Counted from the stretch's first letter, positions 46,725-55,223 are shown. The stretch is 55,360 nucleotides of DNA from Patescibacteria group bacterium (GCA_018818885.1 JAHIRB010000041.1:1-55360), one strand, 5' to 3'. A program made the numbers and translations. The notes: generated by a model not told the origin, from the letters alone.

Positions 46725-47049
46725 AAAAAAATGAGGGGCGCACGAAGCGCCCCCCACTATTTGATAGTGTAAATATTTTATGGCGTCGTGCGCCCCTTGA
46801 AGTATTCTTACTACTCAAGTTTCGCCGTCTAAGGCAAAAAACAAGATCTAAAGAAAACTTCATTTGGACGCAACTGTAGCTGCTGCTTTGGCCTCGTGCC
46901 AATTCCGACGGCTAGTGAGAGTGTAAATCATTTATTGGTATTCACCACATCACCATATTTGTTTTTTTGTTTTTGTTTATAGTTGGTACAAGCTACATTT
47001 CGTACCAAAAAATAAATTACGGAATAGCTCAAGGCATTTTTCATGTACT
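46725..47049 (-). ncRNA. Candidate structured ncRNA, about 320 nt
   Basis: A gene-free stretch with its own promoter (47084-47056) and a strong terminator. At the 3' end AGGGGCGCACGA (46734-46745) pairs with TCGTGCGCCCCT (46786-46797), continued by CGCC/GGCG. It encloses the CACTAT-TTG-ATAGTG hairpin, and seven T follow on the minus strand. Upstream helices: GCCGTC/GACGGC (46824-46829 with 46907-46912), GGCA/TGCC nested inside it, TGAAGT/ACTTCA (46798-46803 with 46857-46862), and TTGGTAC/GTACCAA (46983-46989 with 47002-47008). I do not recognise tmRNA, RNase P, SRP or 6S features. A 23-codon ATG frame (46931-46860) lies inside without an SD, so a leader peptide is an alternative. Confidence 0.55.
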
Positions 47050-47055
47050 GTACTA

Positions 47056-47084
47056 AGTATAACAAAATTTTATATGTTTGTCAA
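47056..47084 (-). promoter_or_regulatory. Promoter of the candidate ncRNA
   Basis: On the minus strand TTGACA (47084-47079), 17 nt, TATACT (47061-47056). One of the best promoter matches in the window, with no downstream coding gene before the terminator at 46725-46797. Confidence 0.7.
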
Positions 47085-47210
47085 TATTGCTTGTGGTTAA
47101 CTTATTCTTTTGTTTTAAATTAGCTAAAAAAAAGTATGAAATTATCATACCTATTGTCTACTTGATAAAATATCACTATTAACAGTTTATCCACATTCAG
47201 CTAAATATAG

Positions 47211-48695
47211 CTAATACATACAACCACTAAAATCTAGTCCTCGATCTTGCGAAATTATATATAGAGATGATGGCAAATAATTAAATAGCATTGATAATTC
47301 TTGTGGCAACATCTCAACTAGCTGTTCTTTATTAAAGGCTAAAAACCGATTTCTACCTGCAGCCCAACATTGTTTGTTTAATTGCTCAATATTTATTTGT
47401 TGTTCTGGGTTGCTAGATAATCTTTGTAATACATCTAGTGAACTTGCAAGTATTATTTCGTTATTTTGGATTGTATAAGCTAGTTTAAAATCGATCTCTT
47501 CTCTATTGATATGATATATAGTAGTACCTGATAATTCTGATTGTTCGAACTCAAAATCTTGTGGTCTTTTGATAATTTCTATAACTGTTGTTTTGTCAGG
47601 TAGTATTCTTTCTTGTTCTGTTGGATATCGATTAGCTAAAATGTCAGATATTATTTTTGAAATATCTGAAATTGCAAAATTTTCTGGTAAACTAAAATTT
47701 ATCGCCAGTTGATGTTGCATGTTACTGTCTTTAACTAGCAGTAAATCAATTCCCGAACTAAATATTGGCATTATTTGATTAACTACATCAAGATAATTTT
47801 GGTTAGCAATATTTTTTACGTTACTTTTATATTCACTAATTAATTCTGTATCAATTGCTTTGATATCATTAAAAGTTGAAACCATATCCAAACCTTTAAT
47901 AAACAAAATTGCATCTTTGGGAATAGTATTGATGCCAGAAAATTTTACAATTTCATTTGGATACAAATTTGATTCAGCTGTTTTTGCAAAATCAGACTCG
48001 AATTTATAATGTCCAAATTGTTTATCTAGTGAAAGAATTAATGATCCTGCATTAGATTGTTTGATAAAATTTGTAATCAATTTTTGAGTTTGGTTTTCTT
48101 CTGCTTGATATCTTGCTACTGCTTGGTCTAAGTTAATATAAAATTTTACAAAATCATCTTCGAATAATTCTGTATTGACAGTTCCACTTAGTGAGAGTTT
48201 TCTTTTTTGTATAGTGTCTGAAATCTGTTCAATTGTTTGTTGGGAATCGGCAAAGACTAGCACTGTATCAAAATCTAAATAATTTGAAACTTGATTTGAT
48301 AGTCTTTTGTACTGTCCTTTCTGATTATTTGTTTTTACTAAAACTGCAGTACCAATTTCATCATCTGGTAATTTTATCAATGCTATTGCAACTTGACGAT
48401 CCATCCTACTTAGCACGTCTTGTTCAGTATCTATTTTTAATTTATCGTTAATAGCTTGGTATAAATTTTCTAAATTCAAATCGCTTAATTTATTCTCATT
48501 CGGCCAAATCGATTGATTAATTCTTATATACAAAATTGCATCTTCTGGTACATACTTAGAAAGATCATCTTTATTAATTTGCCAATAATATCCTCCTAAG
48601 CTCACCACAACTATTACAACAACTAAAAAACCACCAAAGATTAGTAATAAGAATTTACTAAAAGCAAATGCTTTTCCTTGGTGATTTTTATCCAT
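47211..48695 (-). CDS. DUF3352-like anchored exported protein
   Basis: Probably an extracellular protein on one N-terminal membrane helix (about 12-36). The 494 residues include YVPEDAILYIRINQSIWP, VAIALIKLPD, NTELFEDDFVKFYINLDQ and IPKDAILFIKGLDM, the internal-repeat pattern of DUF3352 proteins common in CPR bacteria. The function of this family is unknown. ATG 48695 is chosen; the open frame further upstream overlaps the end of pnp and has no family similarity. It follows pnp by 10 nt on the same strand. Confidence 0.75.
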   Translation of the reverse strand: MDKNHQGKAFAFSKFLLLIFGGFLVVVIVVVSLGGYYWQINKDDLSKYVPEDAILYIRINQSIWPNENKLSDLNLENLYQAINDKLKIDTEQDVLSRMDRQVAIALIKLPDDEIGTAVLVKTNNQKGQYKRLSNQVSNYLDFDTVLVFADSQQTIEQISDTIQKRKLSLSGTVNTELFEDDFVKFYINLDQAVARYQAEENQTQKLITNFIKQSNAGSLILSLDKQFGHYKFESDFAKTAESNLYPNEIVKFSGINTIPKDAILFIKGLDMVSTFNDIKAIDTELISEYKSNVKNIANQNYLDVVNQIMPIFSSGIDLLLVKDSNMQHQLAINFSLPENFAISDISKIISDILANRYPTEQERILPDKTTVIEIIKRPQDFEFEQSELSGTTIYHINREEIDFKLAYTIQNNEIILASSLDVLQRLSSNPEQQINIEQLNKQCWAAGRNRFLAFNKEQLVEMLPQELSMLFNYLPSSLYIISQDRGLDFSGCMY

Positions 48696-48705
48696 TGTAT
48701 TGAAT

Positions 48706-50949
48706 TTAGTGTTTAGGTTTTCTTGGACCTTTGCCAAAACCTGGCTTGAATGGTTTTTTATCTCTCTGCTCTGAACCAGAAGGCCTACTATCGTCTGGTC
48801 GTTTATCACTTTGTGGTTGTAATGCCTTCATGGAAAGATTAATTCTTCCTAAATCATCAATCTTAATTACTTTAACCGGTACTTTATCTCCTACATTAAC
48901 AACATCAGTTACTGTTGTTACGTGGCGTTGAGCAAGCTCGGAAATATGTATTAATCCTTCTTGATTAGGTAATACCTCTGCAAATGCTCCAAAATCCATT
49001 ATCCGAGTAATTTTGCCTTCAAAAACCTCACCTACTTCTACAACTCTAACAATGTTTTTAATCCATTCAGCTGCTTTTTTTCCGCCTTCTTCTGATACCG
49101 CTGTAATCATTACCATGCCATCTTGTTCTATATCTATATCAACTCCAGTTTTATTAATAATTTCATTTATTATTTTACCACCAGGACCTATGACATCTCT
49201 GATTTTTTCTGGATCAATTGAAAATGATATGATTCTAGGTGCGTATTGAGATAGTTCTGGCCTTGGCACTGCAATAGCTTTAGCCATATTCTTTAATATT
49301 TCTAATCGTGCTGTTTTTGCTTGTTCCAGTGTTTCTTTACAAATTTGCATACTCAAACCATCAGTTTTAGTATCCATTTGAATTACCGTAATACCATCAA
49401 CTGTTCCTGCAACTTTAAAATCCATACCTCCATGCCCGTCTTCTAAATCCTGCAAATCAGTTAGAATTTTGTAATTTCCTTTATTATCAGAGGCCATACC
49501 CATAGCAATTCCTGCCACTGGCTTCTTAATAGGCACACCGGCATCCATTAATGCTAGTGTTGATCCACAGGTAGAACCCATAGAAGAAGAACCATTTGAT
49601 CCCAAAACTTCGGATACTACCCTAATTGTATATGGAAATTCATCTTTTAGAGGAATCATTGGTTGTAATGCACGTTCTGCCAAAGCTCCGTGTCCGATTT
49701 CTCGTCTACCAGGTGTGCGCATTGGTTTTACTTCGCCTACGCAAAAGCCTGGAAAATTATAGTGATGCATAAACCGCTTAGTTCCACTTTCATCGATACC
49801 TTCTAGCATTTGCTCGTCGCTTGGTGCACCCAGAGTTACCACAGAAAGAACTTGTGTTTCTCCCCTGTTAAATAATCCAGAACCATGTGTTCTTGGTAAA
49901 AGTGCTATCTCAGAACTTAGCGGTCTTATTTCTGTAAGCTTTCTTCCATCCACTCGTTTACTATCTTTTAGAATGGCATCTGTTACCACACCCTCAACTA
50001 GCTTCATATACATGTTGGCAGCTTTTGCTCTTCTATCTTTTCCTACACCCTGCTCTTCTAAATATAGTGCCAGTTCGTCTGCTAACTCATAAACAACTCC
50101 TTTTCGTGACGATTTTGTTCCTAATGATTTTGCAAATAGCTTTTTAGAAACATTTTCTTCTACCCAATTCTTTGTTAGTTCTTCAACCTCTTTAATCGAA
50201 GCCTTCTTTTCTCCATCTTCTGTTTCTTCTTCTGCAGCTTCTTTAATTTCCGGTGCAACTTTTTGATCTCCAGCCTTAGCTACTACTTCTTCAATAAATT
50301 TAATAATTTTTTTGATATGTTTTTGAGAAAATTCAATTGCATCATAAACTTCTTTTTCCAAAACTTCATTGGCATCTGCTTCTATCATTGTAACCTTATC
50401 TATACCACCAGCTACAATTAAATTCATGTTTGATTTTGTTTTAGCTTCTACGGTTGGGTTTACTACCCATTCGCCTTCTACTTGTCCTATTCTGACTCCA
50501 CCAATTGGGCCTTTCCATGGGATGGAAGACATAGAAAGAACTGCTGATGCAGCAATTAATGAGGCGATATCTGGATCGTTTTCTTCGTCGTAAGACAAAA
50601 CTGTCAAAATTACCTGAACTTCGTTTTTTAGTTCTTCTGGAAAGAGTGGCCTTATTGCTCTATCTACTAACCTGGCAGTTAAAACTGCTTCGTCGGATGG
50701 ACGACCTTCTCTTTTTATCCAACGACTACCTTTAATTTTTCCGGCAGCATAAAGACGCTCTTCGTATTCAACCATCAATGGAAAATAATCAATTCCATCT
50801 CGAGGTTGTTTAGACATAACAGCTGTTGCCAAAACAACAGTTTCGCCATACGAAACTTCGCACGAAGCTGTTGCCTGTAGAGCTAATTGCCCTGTTTTAA
50901 TTTTGAGAGGTGTGCCCGCGAGTTCTGTTTCAAAAGTTTGAACAGACAT
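48706..50949 (-). CDS. pnp: Polyribonucleotide nucleotidyltransferase (PNPase)
   Basis: Phosphorolytic 3'-to-5' exoribonuclease. The 747 residues contain two RNase PH domains (first with GKIKGSRWIKREGRPSDEAV; second with RTHGSGLFNRGETQ and EVLGSNGSSSMGSTCG), an intervening helical domain, KH (IRDVIGPGGKIINEI) and S1 (EGKITRIMDFGAFAEVLP). A basic tail follows. All catalytic blocks are intact. It has a linker insertion rich in Glu/Lys around residues 228-250. The SD is AGGAG, 12 nt before ATG 50949. A stable hairpin lies in the leader. rpsO is 2 kb upstream on the same strand. Confidence 0.97.
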   Translation of the reverse strand: MSVQTFETELAGTPLKIKTGQLALQATASCEVSYGETVVLATAVMSKQPRDGIDYFPLMVEYEERLYAAGKIKGSRWIKREGRPSDEAVLTARLVDRAIRPLFPEELKNEVQVILTVLSYDEENDPDIASLIAASAVLSMSSIPWKGPIGGVRIGQVEGEWVVNPTVEAKTKSNMNLIVAGGIDKVTMIEADANEVLEKEVYDAIEFSQKHIKKIIKFIEEVVAKAGDQKVAPEIKEAAEEETEDGEKKASIKEVEELTKNWVEENVSKKLFAKSLGTKSSRKGVVYELADELALYLEEQGVGKDRRAKAANMYMKLVEGVVTDAILKDSKRVDGRKLTEIRPLSSEIALLPRTHGSGLFNRGETQVLSVVTLGAPSDEQMLEGIDESGTKRFMHHYNFPGFCVGEVKPMRTPGRREIGHGALAERALQPMIPLKDEFPYTIRVVSEVLGSNGSSSMGSTCGSTLALMDAGVPIKKPVAGIAMGMASDNKGNYKILTDLQDLEDGHGGMDFKVAGTVDGITVIQMDTKTDGLSMQICKETLEQAKTARLEILKNMAKAIAVPRPELSQYAPRIISFSIDPEKIRDVIGPGGKIINEIINKTGVDIDIEQDGMVMITAVSEEGGKKAAEWIKNIVRVVEVGEVFEGKITRIMDFGAFAEVLPNQEGLIHISELAQRHVTTVTDVVNVGDKVPVKVIKIDDLGRINLSMKALQPQSDKRPDDSRPSGSEQRDKKPFKPGFGKGPRKPKH

Positions 50950-50975
50950 AAAATTTATTTCTCCTGTTACTCTGG

Positions 50976-51021
50976 GCGAAAAACTTTAGACTATGAATTA
51001 CATAATCTACCTGTTTTTCGC
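50976..51021 (-). promoter_or_regulatory. Hairpin in the pnp leader
   Basis: GCGAAAAAC (50976-50984) is the exact inverse of GTTTTTCGC (51013-51021), with TAGA/TCTA inside. It stands 27 nt before the pnp start. In E. coli a leader hairpin cut by RNase III is the basis of pnp autoregulation; a similar role here is an analogy only. No T-run follows. Confidence 0.55.
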
Positions 51022-51056
51022 TCAAAGATCAATTATTAATTATTATTTAAATATTC

Positions 51057-52262
51057 TTATAATGAATTCTGACATTCATTTCTTAAAACTTCTTCTCTGA
51101 CCATACTACAATATGTACTATCATTAAATTTCTGCGCTTTTAGATAATAGCATATATTTTGCCAATGAATAATCGTTTCATCATTACTTTGACCACCGCA
51201 TTCATCTTCTCCAAAAATTCTACCTACTACAACTGTATAACATTGATCTCGTAAGATAGTTTCTGTAATGTCGCTGCAAGCATTATGACTTCTAACATCT
51301 TTATTTACTACAAAATCATGATTGCATTTATCCCTTAAGGTAGTATCAACAATTTCTCTACAATTGAACATATGTCCAGTTTCCTTATAAATTGCATAAT
51401 CATAATAACACTTGTCTTTTAGACTAATGTCAATAATATTCGTACAAGTCGTCGAGCCTACACTCGAACGCATTGCATGTTTTTTGCATTCTAATTGACG
51501 ATTTAAATCTGGTATTTCTTCACAGATAGAAATATCTTCATAAGATATCGGAAAAATTTCTTCATAACATCTTTCTTGTGAATTTTTAATCTGTTCTCGA
51601 TCATCATTAGCATCCTTAGGAATTTTTTCGCATACAGTAATATCTTTAAATTCAATACCATAATCGATATAACAATTATATACAATATTGCTCAACATAT
51701 TTTCTTGATCACATAAACTAATATCCTCATTTTTAATGACCGGTTCTAAATATTGAGCATAACATCTAGTATATTTACTTCTTATTTCATGTGGTTCGCA
51801 TAACTCACCTGCCGTTCTCTTTTGTCTTGTATCATATTCTTGTTGCTCTTTGATTATACTAAAATAACTATATGAATCTCCACCACCACCTATATCACCA
51901 AAACTATACATTGGTTGTGAAGAAAGTATGATTAATAAACCTGAAATTGCTACAAGCAAAATCATTACTATCCATCTCTTGCTTGATGATATTCTACCAA
52001 TAAGCTTAATTATATAACTGAAAACAAATATATAGATGATTAAATGGATAATACCTAGAAATAATAAGATGGTACCTATGCTTCCCGCAGAAATTATTGA
52101 CATTATTGCCATAACAATTCCAAAAAAAGGAGGTGCCCACCCAATCATTACTAAAAAAATAATCGGTACTGGTAAAAATATTAATAAAATGATCAATAAA
52201 GCTATCTTTTCATAATTTTTTAAACATTCTGAATTTTGAGTTATTCCAAAAAGTAATTTCAT
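51057..52262 (-). CDS. Multi-helix membrane protein with tandem Cys-pair repeats
   Basis: A 401-residue protein. The first 120 residues form about four membrane helices. The rest is external and made of roughly 30-residue repeats of the form C..I.D..L+D+CY: TTCTNIIDISLKDKCYYDY, NCREIVDTTLRDKCNHDF, ACSDITETILRDQCYTVV and more diverged ones upstream (ISLCDQENMLSNIVYNCY). Each unit has two Cys, probably forming a disulfide-stabilised helical solenoid. Such repeats occur in CPR exported proteins but I know no function. It lies between the NYN gene and pnp, 9 nt after the former. Confidence 0.7.
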   Translation of the reverse strand: MKLLFGITQNSECLKNYEKIALLIILLIFLPVPIIFLVMIGWAPPFFGIVMAIMSIISAGSIGTILLFLGIIHLIIYIFVFSYIIKLIGRISSSKRWIVMILLVAISGLLIILSSQPMYSFGDIGGGGDSYSYFSIIKEQQEYDTRQKRTAGELCEPHEIRSKYTRCYAQYLEPVIKNEDISLCDQENMLSNIVYNCYIDYGIEFKDITVCEKIPKDANDDREQIKNSQERCYEEIFPISYEDISICEEIPDLNRQLECKKHAMRSSVGSTTCTNIIDISLKDKCYYDYAIYKETGHMFNCREIVDTTLRDKCNHDFVVNKDVRSHNACSDITETILRDQCYTVVVGRIFGEDECGGQSNDETIIHWQNICYYLKAQKFNDSTYCSMVREEVLRNECQNSL

Positions 52263-52271
52263 ATTAAAAGA

Positions 52272-52796
52272 CTATTTTCTTATTAAAAATTTTGTTGGTG
52301 ATTTACCAAGATCAATAAAATCATCTGCAACTTCTAATAGCTTCTGAGATGTTGTTTTAGAAAAGGCGATAACTTCTACTTGACAACCTTTATTTTCTTG
52401 TAGGTATGATACTAGTGGTGCAAAATCTCCATCACCTGTTACTAAAATTAGTGAATCAAGTCTGTCTGCTAGCTTGACTGCATCAACTGCAATACCTACG
52501 TCCCAGTCTGCTTTTTTTGCTCCCGAGAAAAAAACTTGTAAATCTTTGGCTTTGACTTCAAAGCCTTGTTTTTCTAAAGCCTCGAAAAAAGATTTTTCTG
52601 CTGTTTTGCCACGTGGTATTCCGGTTGTTTCCGAAGTGATCACATACGCAATGGCACGAATTAATTTTCTTTGCGCAACTGCAACACGTAATACTTCTTT
52701 AAAATTTACTCTAGCATTATATAAATTCTTTGCTGAATGATACATGTTAGCAACATCAACAAAGACACCTACTCGTTGTTCTTTGTGTTTCATCAT
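52272..52796 (-). CDS. NYN-domain (LabA/DUF88) putative RNase
   Basis: A 174-residue PIN-like nuclease-fold protein. The conserved acidic residues of the NYN family are visible: VGVFVDVANMYHSA (first Asp), KADWDVGIAVDAV (Asp pair) and LILVTGDGDFAPLV (catalytic Asp motif). It is likely an RNase acting in RNA processing or decay. The gene lies in a group with rpsO and pnp, which fits an RNA-metabolism context. The start ATG 52796 has no SD; an ATG one codon later is equally possible. Confidence 0.85.
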   Translation of the reverse strand: MMKHKEQRVGVFVDVANMYHSAKNLYNARVNFKEVLRVAVAQRKLIRAIAYVITSETTGIPRGKTAEKSFFEALEKQGFEVKAKDLQVFFSGAKKADWDVGIAVDAVKLADRLDSLILVTGDGDFAPLVSYLQENKGCQVEVIAFSKTTSQKLLEVADDFIDLGKSPTKFLIRK

Positions 52797-52859
52797 ATAT
52801 TTTTGTATTATTTTTTTTATCCTGAGCCTGTCGAAGAATCTGGTGAGGTATTACTTAAT

Positions 52860-53246
52860 TTATTTTTTTTCTTCGTCCTCTGAACTTTCCGAGGAATCTG
52901 CTTCAATTTTTGGATCATTTGCTCCGGCTTGGTGAGCTTCTTCTCTATCAATTACCTCTTGTTTCTTTTCTGCAGGTTTAGGAGTTTTGAGTTTTAAAGT
53001 CTTAACTAAGTCTTCCCAACCTTGCGCATCTTCGCGATGAAGGTAATTTAAAAGCCGCCTTCTTTCGGCAACTTTACGAATTAAACCACGACGTGAAGAA
53101 AAATCTTTTTTGTGCATCTTAAGATGCTCTGTAAGTTGTTTGATTTCTTCAGTTAATAATGCGACCTGAACTTGAGTTGAACCAGTGTCTGTTTCGTGAG
53201 TTTTAAATTTTTTGATTATTCTGTCTTTTACTTTTTTGTCTAACAT
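52860..53246 (-). CDS. rpsO: Ribosomal protein S15 with acidic C-terminal extension
   Basis: A 30S subunit protein that binds 16S rRNA helices 20-22 early in assembly. Residues 1-89 match S15 (THETDTGSTQVQVALLTEEI, LKMHKKDFSSRRGL, RRRLLNYL). Normal S15 ends near residue 89; here about 39 further residues, rich in Glu, Ser, Ala and Lys, extend the C-terminus (SSESSEDEEKK at the end). The promoter is TTGACA with 17 nt and TACACT (53372-53344), giving a leader of about 90 nt that may hold S15 autoregulation. Confidence 0.95.
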   Translation of the reverse strand: MLDKKVKDRIIKKFKTHETDTGSTQVQVALLTEEIKQLTEHLKMHKKDFSSRRGLIRKVAERRRLLNYLHREDAQGWEDLVKTLKLKTPKPAEKKQEVIDREEAHQAGANDPKIEADSSESSEDEEKK

Positions 53247-53343
53247 ATTATAGTCTTTTGATTTATTAACGCATTTCCTAGCAAAAGGTCGACTGCTCCT
53301 AATCCAAGAAAGCGTACGTTATTTAGATTATTTGACATTAAGA

Positions 53344-53372
53344 GTGTATCATGAGGTATGAATTTTGTCAAT
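53344..53372 (-). promoter_or_regulatory. rpsO promoter
   Basis: On the minus strand TTGACA (53372-53367), 17 nt, TACACT (53349-53344). Confidence 0.65.
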
Positions 53373-53383
53373 TGTTTAGTATA

Positions 53384-53462
53384 TTATAGCGATAAAGCGA
53401 TAGGAGCGATATAGGGATATAGTTAGCTACTCCATCGCTTTTTAACTTCATCGCTTTATCAC
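53384..53462. repeat. AGCGATA/TATCGCT spacer repeat, copy 6
   Basis: ATAGCGATAAAGCGATAGGA and GCGATATAGGG on the left, CCATCGCTTTT and TTCATCGCTTTATCAC on the right: a long imperfect palindrome between rpsO and the ankyrin-like gene. The 291-nt gap 53247-53537 otherwise holds only the rpsO leader, promoter and the next terminator. Confidence 0.65.
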
Positions 53463-53489
53463 AATTTGACATACATTGACAAAAGAAAA

Positions 53490-53517
53490 CCGCGCCTCGA
53501 AATATTCCGTGGCGCGG
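53490..53517 (-). terminator. Terminator of the ankyrin-like gene
   Basis: CCGCGCC (53490-53496) and GGCGCGG (53511-53517) pair exactly over a 14-nt loop. On the minus strand TTTTCTTTTG follows; on the plus strand a T-run (GGTATTTTTTTT) also follows. Confidence 0.78.
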
Positions 53518-53537
53518 CGGTATTTTTTTTCCCCTTC

Positions 53538-53918
53538 CTATGTGGCCATAACCGGCACGTTGAGTCGTTTCATAATCTCTTCCATAACCTCAGCGATCTC
53601 TATATGACCGCGTTCACGCGCGAACTCAATCGCAGTGTAACCCATTTTATCTCGTGCGGTTAATATCTCTGCCGGGTCTTTTCCCCCGAACATCTGGCTC
53701 AACATATTCGGGGCACACTCGTTACTAATCAATTGCAATAATGCCTTTGTACTTTCTGGGCACTTGCTAGTACCCATGTACTGCCAGATATTGCTACCTG
53801 AATCGGTTACTGCGTCCAACCTACCTCCTGCGGTCAATTCCGCAATCACATTAGAGGCATTATCATTCTGCAATGCCGATTCCATCGTTTGAGTGGTCAA
53901 AGGTGGTAATGAGCTCAT
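53538..53918 (-). CDS. Ankyrin-repeat-like orphan protein
   Basis: A 126-residue soluble protein. The C-terminal part MGYTAIEFARERGHIEIAEVMEEI (positions about 88-115) matches one ankyrin repeat. Two weaker repeat-like stretches precede it (NVIAELTAGGRLDAVTDSGSN, ALLQLISNECAPNML). Ankyrin repeats mediate protein contacts; the partner is unknown. ATG 53918 has GGAGG 5 nt before it, and it has its own promoter (about 54016-53987) and terminator. It belongs to the set of single-gene SD units and looks richer in GC than rpsO next to it. Confidence 0.65.
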   Translation of the reverse strand: MSSLPPLTTQTMESALQNDNASNVIAELTAGGRLDAVTDSGSNIWQYMGTSKCPESTKALLQLISNECAPNMLSQMFGGKDPAEILTARDKMGYTAIEFARERGHIEIAEVMEEIMKRLNVPVMAT

Positions 53919-53986
53919 AATTCCTCCATTAGTTATGGCTTAACAATCGTTGAGTACACAATATCCAATTTTGGATATTTCAATAG

Positions 53987-54016
53987 ATATTATCATTATA
54001 TTATAGATGATGTCAA
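53987..54016 (-). promoter_or_regulatory. Promoter of the ankyrin-like gene
   Basis: On the minus strand TTGACA (54016-54011), then TAATAT after 18 nt. The leader is about 65 nt and contains the AATATCCAATTTTGGATATT palindrome. Confidence 0.55.
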
Positions 54017-54033
54017 GATGTTGTTAAAAGACT

Positions 54034-54100
54034 AAAAGTGTCGTAAAATGAAATTAATGGAATTTATTCCATTAATTTCATCCCGAACGATCCACTTTTA
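54034..54100. repeat. Long palindrome upstream of the Xer recombinase gene
   Basis: ATGAAATTAATGGAA (54048-54062) is an exact inverse of TTCCATTAATTTCAT (54067-54081) over the loop TTTA. The outer arms AAAAGTG (54034-54040) and CACTTTT (54094-54100) extend it. It ends 29 nt before the recombinase start. It may be a terminator or cruciform; no T-run follows. Confidence 0.65.
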
Positions 54101-54129
54101 TATAGTTGAGTCGAGGGATCTCCCAACCT

Positions 54130-55074
54130 ATGCCTTCCAACGAAATTCAAAAACTCTTAACTGACTTTCTAAACTACCTCGAAATAGAACGTGGTAGAAG
54201 TTTGTATACCATAAAAAACTACGAATTTTACTTAACTCGTTTTATAAAATGGTCAAAGATTACCTCCCCCGCCAAAATTGATATGGACTTAGTGCGCGAA
54301 TTTAGACTTTGGCTAAATAGACTTTCAAGAAAAGATGGAACATTAAAAAAATCTACACAAAACTATCACTTGATAGCATTAAGAGCATTTTTGAAGTATC
54401 TGACAATACGTGACATCAAAACAATGGCACCAGAAAAAATTGAGCTAGCAAAAATGCCTCAAAGACAAGTTGAATTTTTAGAAGGTTCTGATTTAGAACG
54501 TCTTTTGACTGCTCCCCTACAAACAGACGACAAAAAAATAATTCAAACACGCGATAAGGCAATACTTGAATTATTCTTCTCCACCGGACTTAGAGTTTCC
54601 GAACTAGCGTCAATAAAAAGAGAAAATGTTAATTTTAAAAAAGACGAATTTACTATTCGAGGCAAAGGTAGCAAACTCCGCATTGTCTTTATGTCTAACC
54701 AAGCTAAGCACTGGGTAAAAGAGTATCTAAATAAACGATCAGATCCAACTGAATGGTTATTTATAAGACACGACAAAGCAAAAAGATCATCAGAAAATAA
54801 AGGAAAACATACAGAAGGATTAACACCACGTTCTATTCAAAGATTAGTGCAAAAATACACCAAACGCGCAGGCATCACTAAACATGTCAGCCCACACACC
54901 TTAAGACACTCATTTGCCACTGATTTACTAAAAGGTGGTGCTGATATCAGAGAAGTTCAAGCAATGCTTGGTCATGCATCAATTACCACAACACAAGTCT
55001 ACACTCATATTACAGATAAACATTTAAGTGAAATACATAAGAAATATCATGGGAAAAGTATTGAAGACAAGTAA
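54130..55074 (+). CDS. xerC: XerC/XerD-type tyrosine recombinase
   Basis: Resolves chromosome dimers at dif in most bacteria. The 314 residues contain an N-terminal SAM-like DNA-binding domain (SNEIQKLLTDFLNYLEIERG, TIKNYEFYLTRFIKW) and the catalytic domain. Arg155 (TGLRVSEL), Lys in RGKGSKLR, His256/Arg259 (HTLRHSFA), the LGHAS histidine and the nucleophile Tyr in TTQVYTHI are all present, so it should be active. ATG 54130 is chosen, because the start eight codons upstream has no SD either and the family starts here. CPR genomes often have a single Xer protein; the symbol xerC is by similarity only. Confidence 0.92.
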   Translation: MPSNEIQKLLTDFLNYLEIERGRSLYTIKNYEFYLTRFIKWSKITSPAKIDMDLVREFRLWLNRLSRKDGTLKKSTQNYHLIALRAFLKYLTIRDIKTMAPEKIELAKMPQRQVEFLEGSDLERLLTAPLQTDDKKIIQTRDKAILELFFSTGLRVSELASIKRENVNFKKDEFTIRGKGSKLRIVFMSNQAKHWVKEYLNKRSDPTEWLFIRHDKAKRSSENKGKHTEGLTPRSIQRLVQKYTKRAGITKHVSPHTLRHSFATDLLKGGADIREVQAMLGHASITTTQVYTHITDKHLSEIHKKYHGKSIEDK

Positions 55075-55172
55075 CAAGTGTCAAGGCACAAGGTACAGTT
55101 GACAAAATATAAAAATTAGTATAGAATTGGTAATTGTATCCCACTACTTGATACTTGTTACTTGGCACTTGA
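55069..55172. repeat. ACTTG/CAAGT spacer repeat
   Basis: ACAAGTAACAAGTGTCAAGG, CACAAGGTACAGTTGACA on the left and CTACTTGATACTTGTTACTT plus GGCACTTGACG on the right form a long imperfect palindrome between the recombinase gene and tRNA-Arg. It uses the same words as the insert in the nucleotidyltransferase gene. Confidence 0.65.
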
Positions 55173-55190
55173 CGACATGTCCCTGTAGCT

Positions 55191-55223
55191 CCCCGCACAA
55201 CTCACTACGTTCGTATGCGGGGC
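55191..55223. repeat. GC-rich hairpin before tRNA-Arg
   Basis: CCCCGCA and TGCGGGG pair around CAACTCACTACGTTCGTA. It may be the end of the recombinase transcript or a GC-rich repeat unit. No other gene is seen in 55075-55262. Confidence 0.5.

Noticed and set aside
46681-46902. Minus-strand frame of 73 codons in the ncRNA region
   Set aside because: It runs through the strong terminator and its T-run and lacks an SD.
46725-47049. tmRNA, RNase P RNA, SRP RNA or 6S RNA
   Set aside because: No tRNA-like T-loop or CCA end, no Ala tag frame, no RNase P core words and no SRP tetraloop region could be found.
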